A stretch of 6,964 bases of DNA, taken from assembly GCA_051889215.1 (NCBI GenBank), contig JBJFDC010000040.1:1-6964 (forward strand), read 5' to 3'. Origin of the DNA: UMGS1470 sp051889215 (GTDB taxonomy: Bacteria > Bacillota > Clostridia > Christensenellales > UBA1242). This document shows positions 1-5,266 of this stretch, in pieces. Both the position numbers and the translations under genes were made by a program. The notes under the pieces were generated by a model. That model was not told where the DNA came from, did no database searches, and saw only the letters and a list, made by a program, of their open reading frames with translations. Positions within the stretch are counted from its first letter, which is position 1. Each line of letters opens with the position of its first letter.

Positions 1-275
1 ACAACCAAATCAACTCCAGGAAGGTCATCTCCGGGAAATGTCAGACCTGCGTCAACAACAATCATCTCGTCTCCATATTCAATGGCCGTCATGTTTTTTC
101 CAATCTCACCAACACCGCCAAGGAATGTGATTTTGACCTTCTTTTTGCTGTGTTGCGTTTTTTCTCCGTCTTGAGCCACTTTTGGTCTTGGCATGTGTTT
201 TGTTGTTTGTTTTTCGCCTTCATTTGCGTTTTGCATTGCGTCTTGGCGAACATTTTGTTCGTTTTCGTTTTCCAT
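1..275 (-). CDS. rnj: Ribonuclease J, N-terminal part (3' end outside window)
   Basis: RNase J is a metallo-beta-lactamase/beta-CASP ribonuclease with 5'-3' exonuclease and endonuclease activity, central to mRNA turnover and RNA maturation in the cytoplasm of many Gram-positive bacteria. Only the first 91 codons are here. Residues 1-46 are a polar extension rich in Asn, Gln, Glu and Lys, starting with MENENENEQN. From residue 47 the sequence VKITFLGGVGEIGKN, then VVDAGLTFP and GVDLV, matches the conserved opening of RNase J (B. subtilis RNase J1 has LGGLGEIGKN and IDAGIKFP, from memory). The HxHxDH zinc-binding motif would lie downstream, outside the window. The ATG at 275 is preceded by AAAGGAG with five bases of spacing, which supports this start and keeps the extension in the protein. 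It is a chromosomal housekeeping gene and anchors this end as host DNA. J1/J2 paralogy cannot be resolved from this fragment. Confidence 0.93.
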   Translation of the reverse strand, partial: MENENEQNVRQDAMQNANEGEKQTTKHMPRPKVAQDGEKTQHSKKKVKITFLGGVGEIGKNMTAIEYGDEMIVVDAGLTFPGDDLPGVDLV

Positions 276-428
276 TTTTTCTCCTTTATTATTTCAACCA
301 AAAATTTTTGTCGCAAGTGCAACAATAATTTTCTTTTGTAATTTATATCAACAAAGTTTGAGTCTTTGTTTTTATATCTTCTGAAGATTTGGCAAAATTT
401 CTTGCCCAAATTTTGACACTAATGTGTT
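276..428 (-). other. Intergenic leader of the RNase J gene, with small hairpins
   Basis: This 153-base gap holds no gene. Three inverted repeats are visible. ATTTGGCAA (387-395) faces TTGCCCAAAT (402-411), a nine-pair stem with one bulged base. ATCTTC and GAAGAT (376-388) flank a single central base. TTGTCGC (308-314) faces GCAACAA (319-325), giving a seven-pair stem including one G-U wobble in RNA, with a four-base loop, within the presumed 5' leader. None is followed by a T-run on the minus strand, so none is called as an intrinsic terminator. They may structure the leader or the 3' end of the preceding message. Confidence 0.4.
342..347 (-). promoter_or_regulatory. Possible -10 box for the RNase J gene
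   Basis: On the minus strand TGATATAAA resembles an extended -10 element (TG, one base, TATAAA) about 67 bases upstream of the RNase J start codon. No convincing -35 hexamer lies 16-18 bases upstream, so the call is weak. The gene may also be reached by readthrough from the membrane-protein gene, because no clear terminator separates them. Confidence 0.25.
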
Positions 429-1367
429 TTAAATAATGTCTTTGCAATTGTTGAATTTGTCAACTTCCTCAAGTCTTTTTGGGGAAATGATTGTGTCAGA
501 ATCAACATAATATCTCATGCCTTGGCTGCCATAGAACATAACAAAATCCACGATATAAATCAAGTATAGTCCCAAAGGAATGAGCAACAAAAATGCAATG
601 CTTCCGAACAAAACATCAATGCAAATGTTCAAAATCACAAATATAAGCATTGTTGAGAATGTTCTGAAGAATCTTCTGCCAACCGCTTTTATTCCGCGGG
701 CGAAAGCCGACCAAACTCCGCAGTCATAGACAATGAGTGCAGGAAGCCAGCCAGAGAACAGCACAAGTCTCAAAGTGATGAGTAAACACAAAACAAGTGT
801 GATTATGAGTGGCACAGCAAATTTGATTGTTCCGCCAAGAGTTGTGAGCTCAAACACTTTGATAATGAGATAGAACACCAAAAGATTGATTGGAGTGGCA
901 ACCAAAATTTTTGCCATGATATATTTGAACGATTTTTTGAGCGATGTAAAAATTCTGCCAGTGAAATTGACTTTTGCTTGACTGGACATATAGCCATACA
1001 AAGTTTCTCCTGCTGCGATTCCTCCAAGTTCATACAAAAATGGAAGAAGAACAACAAACAAAAATGTAAGATAAACCGCAAGCCATGTGTGAATGACAAA
1101 ATAATCCACAATGCAAGCAACCAATGTTGAGAACACTGTTCCCACACCTGCAAAAATTGAAATCAAGTTTGTTCCAAGATTAAAAGTTGTGAGAAGGTCA
1201 ACCAAGATTTCAAAAAAGTTGTGGTTGCGAAAAACTTCGACAACACTTGAAAAAACTGGAGCAACAAGTCCAACTCCGATGAGTGTGATGACAAGATAGT
1301 ATAGCAATAATTTCCAAACCGTGGCGAAATTTGAAAAAAGCAATTTCACCGAATTTCTAAACATCAT
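429..1367 (-). CDS. Multi-pass integral membrane protein of unknown function
   Basis: The product is 312 residues from the chosen ATG. About six hydrophobic segments are visible, near residues 19-40, 66-90, 92-115, 150-173, 182-213 and 240-278, the last two long enough for a double pass. The N-terminus is short and amphipathic (MMFRNSVKLLFSNF), and the C-terminal tail of about 30 residues is charged and presumably cytoplasmic. A basic stretch (ARGIKAVGRRFFRTF) sits between the last segments. I do not recognise a named family or any catalytic motif; the layout recalls uncharacterised YesL/DUF975-like membrane proteins of Bacillota, but that is only resemblance. A frame-extending TTG at 1397 lacks a ribosome binding site. 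The ATG pair at 1367/1364 has only a weak AAGG about 11 bases upstream. It has its own promoter-like sequence upstream and lies between the phage terminator and RNase J, so it is probably a host gene, though phage cargo is not excluded. Confidence 0.7.
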   Translation of the reverse strand: MMFRNSVKLLFSNFATVWKLLLYYLVITLIGVGLVAPVFSSVVEVFRNHNFFEILVDLLTTFNLGTNLISIFAGVGTVFSTLVACIVDYFVIHTWLAVYLTFLFVVLLPFLYELGGIAAGETLYGYMSSQAKVNFTGRIFTSLKKSFKYIMAKILVATPINLLVFYLIIKVFELTTLGGTIKFAVPLIITLVLCLLITLRLVLFSGWLPALIVYDCGVWSAFARGIKAVGRRFFRTFSTMLIFVILNICIDVLFGSIAFLLLIPLGLYLIYIVDFVMFYGSQGMRYYVDSDTIISPKRLEEVDKFNNCKDII

Positions 1368-1402
1368 ATATATAAAAACCTTTTGATTAATATCCAAATA
1401 AA

Positions 1403-1418
1403 AAATGACAAGTCATTT
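1403..1418. repeat. 16-bp palindrome, operator-like
   Basis: AAATGAC and GTCATTT form perfect seven-base arms around a two-base centre. The element lies about 35 bases upstream of the membrane-protein ATG and about 10-25 bases downstream of the predicted transcription start. Its size and symmetry suit binding of a dimeric regulator, but no regulator gene is in the window. In RNA it could form only a short hairpin with a minimal loop. Confidence 0.5.
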
Positions 1419-1426
1419 GTGTATGC

Positions 1427-1442
1427 TGTTATCATGTTATCA
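1427..1442. repeat. Exact tandem octamer (2 x TGTTATCA)
   Basis: TGTTATCA occurs twice head to tail with no spacer. On the minus strand it reads TGATAACA twice, and the upstream copy supplies most of the extended -10 of the promoter at 1434-1462. It could be a paired operator half-site, a slippage duplication or part of an attachment core. Two copies do not distinguish these. Confidence 0.6.
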
Positions 1443-1462
1443 CAGGGTTTTACAAAAATCAA
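1434..1462 (-). promoter_or_regulatory. Sigma70-type promoter for the membrane-protein gene
   Basis: On the minus strand a -35 hexamer TTGATT (1457-1462) is separated by exactly 17 bases from a -10 hexamer TAACAT (1434-1439), which is preceded by TGA, an extended -10 arrangement. The transcript would start near 1427 and carry a leader of about 60 bases before the ATG at 1367. The position just downstream of the phage terminator fits an independent transcription unit. The -10 overlaps the tandem octamer, and the palindrome at 1403-1418 lies in the start of the transcript, so the promoter may be regulated. Confidence 0.65.
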
Positions 1463-1512
1463 GCATTTTTCGAAAACAACTTTTGTTTCAACATTTTATA
1501 TATGCTAGCAAT

Positions 1513-1537
1513 AAAAAAACAGGGGCTCATTCCCCTG
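1513..1537 (-). terminator. Intrinsic terminator of the phage late operon
   Basis: On the minus strand CAGGGG, a six-base loop AATGAG and CCCCTG are followed directly by seven T residues. It begins only a few bases after the holin stop codon (1542-1544), so it closes the phage transcript and insulates the host genes beyond. In the other direction the stem is followed by CTTTT, a weaker U-tract, so it may act weakly on the plus strand, where no gene is seen. Confidence 0.9.
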
Positions 1538-1541
1538 CTTT

Positions 1542-1769
1542 TCATGATGATTTTTTTCTTTTTGACTTTGTTTCAATGATTGTTTTTACTTCCTCAACAT
1601 CTTGTTTTATTTCTTCGACAACATCAAGATGATTGGAAAGTTTTTCAATCGTGTTTTGATATTTCTTTTCACGTGCTGCACTATCTTTTAGAACATAGCA
1701 AAGGAGTGCAACAAAAAGAGCGGCAAAGATTCCATTTGTGAGCGCAATTTTAAAAATTTCGTCCCACAT
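1542..1769 (-). CDS. Small holin of the BhlA/UviB type
   Basis: The protein has 75 residues. A short N-terminal amphipathic stretch (MWDEIFKIALTNG) runs into one membrane segment at about residues 8-28 (GIFAALFVALLCYVL), followed by a charged helix (about 29-68) with heptad character and a basic tail (KSKRKKSS). This architecture and the wording around IALTNGIFAALFVALL match the BhlA/UviB family of single-span holin or bacteriocin-associated proteins, which permeabilise the cytoplasmic membrane late in infection. The ATG lies two bases after the TAA of the coiled-coil gene, and no Shine-Dalgarno sequence is visible upstream, so translation probably depends on ribosomes finishing the preceding gene. 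An intrinsic terminator follows. No endolysin accompanies it here, which is unusual because BhlA-type genes often neighbour an amidase. Holin activity itself is inferred from the family. Confidence 0.8.
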   Translation of the reverse strand: MWDEIFKIALTNGIFAALFVALLCYVLKDSAAREKKYQNTIEKLSNHLDVVEEIKQDVEEVKTIIETKSKRKKSS

Positions 1770-1771
1770 AA

Positions 1772-2779
1772 TTACATGCTTTTAATATAATTAAGAAGAG
1801 ATTTATAAACACTATCGCCAAGAATGTCACGATATCCGTCCATTTCAATTTGCGCAAGGGCTTGCTCTTTTGTCAGCCCCTTGATGGAATCTTTTGCTGC
1901 GGCAAGTTTTTCTTTTGAAATAAGTAGGTCAAGTCCAACTCTGCCATACTCGTTTATATAATCGAGCACGAATTTATTGTCTTTGAGTTTTTGATTATCT
2001 TGCCTGATGTTTTGCTCTCGTTGAGAAAGAGTGAACTTCTTTTCCTTCTCTTCAAGTTGATTGTTATATTTCATAACTTCTTCTTCTGCTTGAAGTGCAC
2101 TTTCGGTTAATTTGTTGATTTTTTCAGAAAGTTTGACAGCATAGGCAATATTAAAACTTTCAAGAGCGCTTTGCTTTTGCGTTTCGAGCAAATCTTTTTC
2201 AATGTTAATCTTTTCAAGGTTTTGCTTTAATGTTTGGGCAAGCGCGTCTTGGGCGCGAGTTTTGCTCTCGTCAAGGTCTTTCAAATTTTCTTGCATAATT
2301 GAACTTCTTGCAAGTCCTCGACGAATAAACGAGTTTTTGTTCTGTTCTTTCGCATTTTCATAATTTTGGTCAACTTTTTGGACATTGTCCTCATAGTCTG
2401 CGCCAAGTTTTGCATTTTGCTCGTCAAGTTTTTTGCTTGCATCAAGATAGTCATTTTCAATTGACTTTTGCTCTTTGTCGCTAAAACTTTTGAGAGCATC
2501 TTCCGCCTGTTTTTTTATTTCTTCATCAGTTGGTTTTTGATATTTCATTCTTTCAAGATTAAGCGAAATATCATCTTTTGTTGAATCAAAAGTCAAATCA
2601 AGTTTATATTTGTCATCAATGTTTTTTATTTTGTCTTTGAGTTCTTCAGCAGAGGTTTTCATTCCCTCTCCATCAGAAAACTTATACTCATACATACGTC
2701 CTCCAAACTTTATACGCGAGATGTGCTTTGGACGAGCAAAAGCATGCCAAAGTTCATCAGCGCTCATAATACGCGTCAA
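1772..2779 (-). CDS. Coiled-coil phage protein, possible virion or ejection component
   Basis: The product is 335 residues. About residues 1-45 look globular (DELWHAFARPKHISRIKFGG, YEYKF). The middle, about 80-260, is almost entirely charged and helical, rich in Lys, Glu, Asp, Gln and Asn and typical of long coiled coils, interrupted near 150-162 by SFIRRGLARSSI. The C-terminal 65 residues are again mixed helix (YINEYGRVGLDLL, YRDILGDSVYKSLL). The start is a TTG overlapping the previous stop by four bases (TTGA); GGAG lies seven bases before it, whereas the nearby in-frame ATG at 2767 would be 19 bases away. I do not recognise a named family. Its place after the gp10-like hub and before the holin is where short-tailed phages encode internal virion/ejection proteins or a tail needle, so a virion role is inferred from context only. 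A cytoplasmic assembly factor is an alternative. Confidence 0.45.
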   Translation of the reverse strand: MTRIMSADELWHAFARPKHISRIKFGGRMYEYKFSDGEGMKTSAEELKDKIKNIDDKYKLDLTFDSTKDDISLNLERMKYQKPTDEEIKKQAEDALKSFSDKEQKSIENDYLDASKKLDEQNAKLGADYEDNVQKVDQNYENAKEQNKNSFIRRGLARSSIMQENLKDLDESKTRAQDALAQTLKQNLEKINIEKDLLETQKQSALESFNIAYAVKLSEKINKLTESALQAEEEVMKYNNQLEEKEKKFTLSQREQNIRQDNQKLKDNKFVLDYINEYGRVGLDLLISKEKLAAAKDSIKGLTKEQALAQIEMDGYRDILGDSVYKSLLNYIKSM

Positions 2780-4278
2780 TTTTCAACTCCAATAATAATT
2801 TCTGGCTTTGAAATATCTGATTCTTTTCCATCAACCAAAAAAGATATTTCAAGTTGCTTTCCAACAACATTTGGCCTTTTGGTTTGCGGAGCATCACTTG
2901 CATGATACGACAAGGTCTTTGTTTTGTTGTCAGCTTTTATTTTGACTTTCATGTCGGTTTTTGAAATCAAACTAATCTTTTTGACAATCTTGTTTTTGTC
3001 GGCATAACCAAAATCACTTTTTGGTGAAATCCATGCTTTTTCAAGCGGTGTTCCAAAAAGTGCGCCATCATGGCAAAGTTGTCCGATTTTGTTTTTGTTG
3101 CTTCCTCCAAAACAACAAATAAGTTTGGAAATATATCCTTCACTCACTGCTGTCATGCTGACAATATCAACACCGCGAACAATGTTCAGGTTGCCCGAAA
3201 CAAGGTCGAGTTCAATAAGAGCATTATTTGTGTATTCCTCGTTTTCACAACCAATGAGTTCGCCGTCATCAAAATTGAGTTTGCAGGCAAGATAATATTT
3301 GTTGTCTAGGTATGCACCGCAACAGTTCTCGTTCGTGATCCCATCAAAAAGCGAATCGATATTGAGGTTGAGTTTTGAGGCACTAACCCCGTCAAAACGA
3401 TAAATTCCGTTTTTTGACAAATACAAGATTTGATTTCCACAAACTGTCACACTGCCCTCATAAATTTTGCCGCTGGAAGTATGAACACCGCTAACCGAAA
3501 ACTCTTGTTGGTCGCCAAAAGCGGTGATTCTTGATATCCCAAAATCGCGAAACACATATAAATAGTCTCCAAAACTCACGACTTTGTTCATTGGTCCGCG
3601 CTCGTCCAAAAGTTCAATATATCCACCTTCTGTTGCACTCGTTTCCCAGTTCGTTGGATTGAGGTCGTCAGAAAAACGAAGTTGCACCCGCTCACCTTCA
3701 ACAATGGCAAAAAGTCTCTCGTAGTGCAAGCACATGGAAACAACTTTTGGTGCACCCTCAACCGCATAAGCATCTCGTTCGGGCGGCCACACCATCATGT
3801 TTGATGAGGGCTCGGTAAAAATCATGACATCTTCATTATTCAAACGATATTGCAACGCATTTGGTCTTGTAGGAAAAGAAAGATTTTCGTTAACCAAAAA
3901 AGATTGGGCATATTTGCTGACAAGTTTGCACCAATAAAGATTTGAATCATCGCCATAATAGATTAAAAAGTGATCTTTTCGAAAATCGGTTTGAGAATAG
4001 TATTTGAAATGCCAAACACCATTGAACCCAACATTTTCAGGAAGTTCAATCAATCGCTCATCTGAATTTGGGTCTCTGGTTTTTGGAAGAGTGAGCACTT
4101 CAAATCCAATTCCTGTCTTCAACGCCCCGCTCAAAACATCATAGTTGTAATAGAGTTTTGCCTTTTTTGTTGACAGCAAATTTTCGTCCTTGTCCGCATT
4201 CATTCCAGACCCAAAAATTGAATAATCAATTTTGTAGTCGGTGTATTTTTTTGACGGTATTCTCTTATGCAAAAGCAT
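2776..4278 (-). CDS. P22 gp10-like head-tail stopper / packaged-DNA stabilisation protein
   Basis: The product is 500 residues from the ATG at 4278. It is rich in beta-strands throughout, as in a propeller-type hub, and carries at about residues 187-252 a run typical of P22 gp10-like and related podovirus tail-hub proteins: RLFAIVEGERVQLRFSDD, then NPTNW, GGYIEL, and FGDYLYVFRDFGISRI. A later QILYLSKNGIYRFDG (about 283-297) looks like another blade. Such proteins form a ring below the head-to-tail adaptor, plug the portal channel after packaging and hold the tail tip. The C-terminus (about 415-500) is a separate beta-rich segment ending in KPEIIIGVEN. An ATG sharing its A with the preceding TGA (TGATG) and a strong AAGGAGG at 4290-4296 support this start; a GTG at 4287 would be only two bases from that site. 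The family call is from motif memory, not a search. Confidence 0.7.
   Translation of the reverse strand: MLLHKRIPSKKYTDYKIDYSIFGSGMNADKDENLLSTKKAKLYYNYDVLSGALKTGIGFEVLTLPKTRDPNSDERLIELPENVGFNGVWHFKYYSQTDFRKDHFLIYYGDDSNLYWCKLVSKYAQSFLVNENLSFPTRPNALQYRLNNEDVMIFTEPSSNMMVWPPERDAYAVEGAPKVVSMCLHYERLFAIVEGERVQLRFSDDLNPTNWETSATEGGYIELLDERGPMNKVVSFGDYLYVFRDFGISRITAFGDQQEFSVSGVHTSSGKIYEGSVTVCGNQILYLSKNGIYRFDGVSASKLNLNIDSLFDGITNENCCGAYLDNKYYLACKLNFDDGELIGCENEEYTNNALIELDLVSGNLNIVRGVDIVSMTAVSEGYISKLICCFGGSNKNKIGQLCHDGALFGTPLEKAWISPKSDFGYADKNKIVKKISLISKTDMKVKIKADNKTKTLSYHASDAPQTKRPNVVGKQLEISFLVDGKESDISKPEIIIGVEN
2787..2790 (-). promoter_or_regulatory. Ribosome binding site that fixes the TTG start at 2779
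   Basis: GGAG on the minus strand lies seven bases upstream of TTG at 2779-2777. This favours the TTG over the ATG at 2767, and the site lies inside the end of the gp10-like gene. It gives a coupled TTGA start/stop overlap instead of the commoner ATGA. Confidence 0.6.
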
Positions 4279-4847
4279 CAAAACCACCCCCTCCTTGGAA
4301 GTCTTTTTTCAGAGTGTTTTTGCGTTGCAATTTCAATTCCGTCGCGAAATCTTGTTTGCCAAATATCCATTTCATCATATAGTGAACAAAGAAGTGAATA
4401 TTCCATTGCAACACCATATGCGAAAACACGGTCAGGGACTCTGCAATAAAAAGATGGCATGTCGTCATCAATGCAAAGTTTTGCTGGAACATAAGAATAT
4501 TCAACAACATATTTTCCATCTGGAAGCAAAACAAAGGAAGGACTTATTTTGCAACGAATTTTTTCTCCGTCTTGGGTTCTTATTGCCAGAATTTCCATGG
4601 CAATTTTCTTGAGATTTGAAAATTCAAATTTTCCCCCAGTCACTTCAATTTCTTCGCTTTCAACAAGCGGAATATAGTCGCAACATATCTCGCCAACAAC
4701 AAGATTGAGACAGCGAACAAGCGTGCCGATTTCATTTTGTTGCTCGTCAGTCACGTCGGGTTGAACAGAGTCAAACAAACTTGTTTCCAAAAGGTCTTGC
4801 TTGTTTAAAAACACGCAAGCAAGTTCAATAACATCTTTAACTTTCAT
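4278..4847 (-). CDS. Head-to-tail adaptor (connector) protein
   Basis: The product is 189 residues. Residues 1-60 are helical (KVKDVIELACVFLNKQDLLE; LVRCLNLVVGEICCDYIPL). Residues 61-125 are strand-rich, ending in YVVEYSYVPAKL. Residues 126-175 contain the acidic DDDMPSF, then a helix VPDRVFAYGVAMEYSLL and YDEMDIWQTRFRDGIE. The pattern YxYxP, acidic run, AYGxAxEY, W-x-RF is common in adaptor proteins that dock onto the portal ring (T7 gp11/tail tubular A-like and gp15/gp6-like connectors), and the protein ends in a basic-aromatic LPRRGWF tail. An adaptor between capsid and gp10-like hub is the expected order. AAGGAG (4853-4858) with five-base spacing supports the ATG; it lies inside the previous gene's last codons, and the previous TAA is one base away. 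The exact connector family is uncertain. Confidence 0.65.
   Translation of the reverse strand: MKVKDVIELACVFLNKQDLLETSLFDSVQPDVTDEQQNEIGTLVRCLNLVVGEICCDYIPLVESEEIEVTGGKFEFSNLKKIAMEILAIRTQDGEKIRCKISPSFVLLPDGKYVVEYSYVPAKLCIDDDMPSFYCRVPDRVFAYGVAMEYSLLCSLYDEMDIWQTRFRDGIEIATQKHSEKRLPRRGWF
4290..4296 (-). promoter_or_regulatory. Strong Shine-Dalgarno embedded in the adaptor gene's last codons
   Basis: AAGGAGG on the minus strand, 11 bases upstream of the ATG at 4278, is part of the codons for the C-terminal Pro-Arg-Arg-Gly-Trp of the adaptor gene. It decides the ATG start of the gp10-like gene over the GTG at 4287. Confidence 0.8.
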
Positions 4848-4848
4848 G

Positions 4849-5184
4849 TTAACTCCTTGTGTTTAATGTTAATTCTTCAAACTTTTCCTGTGCCTCTGCA
4901 AGAATTTTGTCTTGGTTTTCTTTTTGCAATTTTTGATTTTCAATTTCCATTTGTTCAATAATTTTTTTCTGTCTTGAACATCTTGTTTTGCGAACATATT
5001 CAACAAGGCCTGGGTTAAGTTTGTTCTTTGGCACCAAAAGACAAAAAGATGAAATTGGTTGATTTTGGTTGTGAACCTCAAAGTTTTTTGTTTTTGTGTT
5101 TAGCGCAATAAAATATCCGTCATCGACTTCTTTCAATCTTTGCGCCAAAAAAAATATATCGTCTTCAATTTTTATCAGTGCCAT
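4849..5184 (-). CDS. Small phage protein with C-terminal coiled coil, unknown role
   Basis: The product is 111 residues from the ATG at 5184. Residues 1-52 form a compact mixed domain (ALIKIEDDIFFLAQRLKEVD, YFIALNTKTKNFEVHN, SSFCLLVP). Residues 53-68 read NKLNPGLVEYVRKTRC, and about 69-107 are a Gln/Glu/Lys-rich coiled coil (QKKIIEQMEIENQKLQKE). I associate this layout with uncharacterised phage proteins of Bacillota encoded beside head genes; no function is known to me. An upstream in-frame extension to 5295 would run into the capsid gene and lacks a ribosome binding site, whereas AGGAG lies four bases before the ATG at 5184. It follows the capsid gene across an 82-base gap with a strong hairpin, so its level relative to capsid may be set there. 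Head decoration or assembly helper roles are possible but unsupported. Confidence 0.6.
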   Translation of the reverse strand: MALIKIEDDIFFLAQRLKEVDDGYFIALNTKTKNFEVHNQNQPISSFCLLVPKNKLNPGLVEYVRKTRCSRQKKIIEQMEIENQKLQKENQDKILAEAQEKFEELTLNTRS

Positions 5185-5188
5185 AAAT

Positions 5189-5226
5189 CTCCTATATTTG
5201 AAATATGGGAGCACGAAAGTGCTCCC
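5189..5226 (-). promoter_or_regulatory. Hairpin after the capsid gene, with an alternative fold covering the next ribosome binding site
   Basis: GGGAGCAC (5207-5214) and GTGCTCCC (5219-5226) form a perfect eight-pair stem around four bases, with one further A-T pair. On the transcribed (minus) strand it is not followed by a T-run, so it is not a classic terminator; attenuation, processing or protection of the capsid mRNA 3' end are likelier. A second, overlapping fold spans 5189-5211: CUCC from the 3' arm can pair with the GGAG of the next gene's ribosome binding site, enclosing AUAUUU and AAAUAU arms with one C-A mismatch. The two folds exclude each other. The position after the capsid gene is like that of the T-phi terminator after T7 gene 10. 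Confidence 0.5.
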
Positions 5227-5266
5227 AATTTCTTTGTTTGTTTTAATTAAGAAACAGTGTTGTTTT

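Noticed and set aside
150..384. Plus-strand frames rich in Phe and Cys antisense to RNase J
   Set aside because: They are antisense shadows of the Lys/Asn/Gln-rich N-terminal extension and leader, with no start signals.
89..409. Minus-strand 106-codon frame over the RNase J start
   Set aside because: It overlaps the clear RNase J reading frame in another frame, has a low-complexity Lys-rich translation and no ribosome binding site.
1368..1397. TTG start extending the membrane protein by 10 residues
   Set aside because: No Shine-Dalgarno sequence precedes it. The ATG pair at 1367/1364 fits the usual N-terminus better, although its ribosome binding site is also weak.
1398..1519. tRNA gene as an attachment site
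   Set aside because: No cloverleaf arms or TTCGA-type T-loop could be found; the region is AT-rich with only short repeats.
4241..4612. Plus-strand 123-codon frame antisense to the adaptor gene
   Set aside because: It is antisense to two well-supported overlapping genes and has no ribosome binding site or recognisable protein features.
5207..5226. Classic intrinsic terminator on the minus strand
   Set aside because: The stem is strong, but the bases after it on the minus strand are ATATTTCAAATAT and not a T-run.
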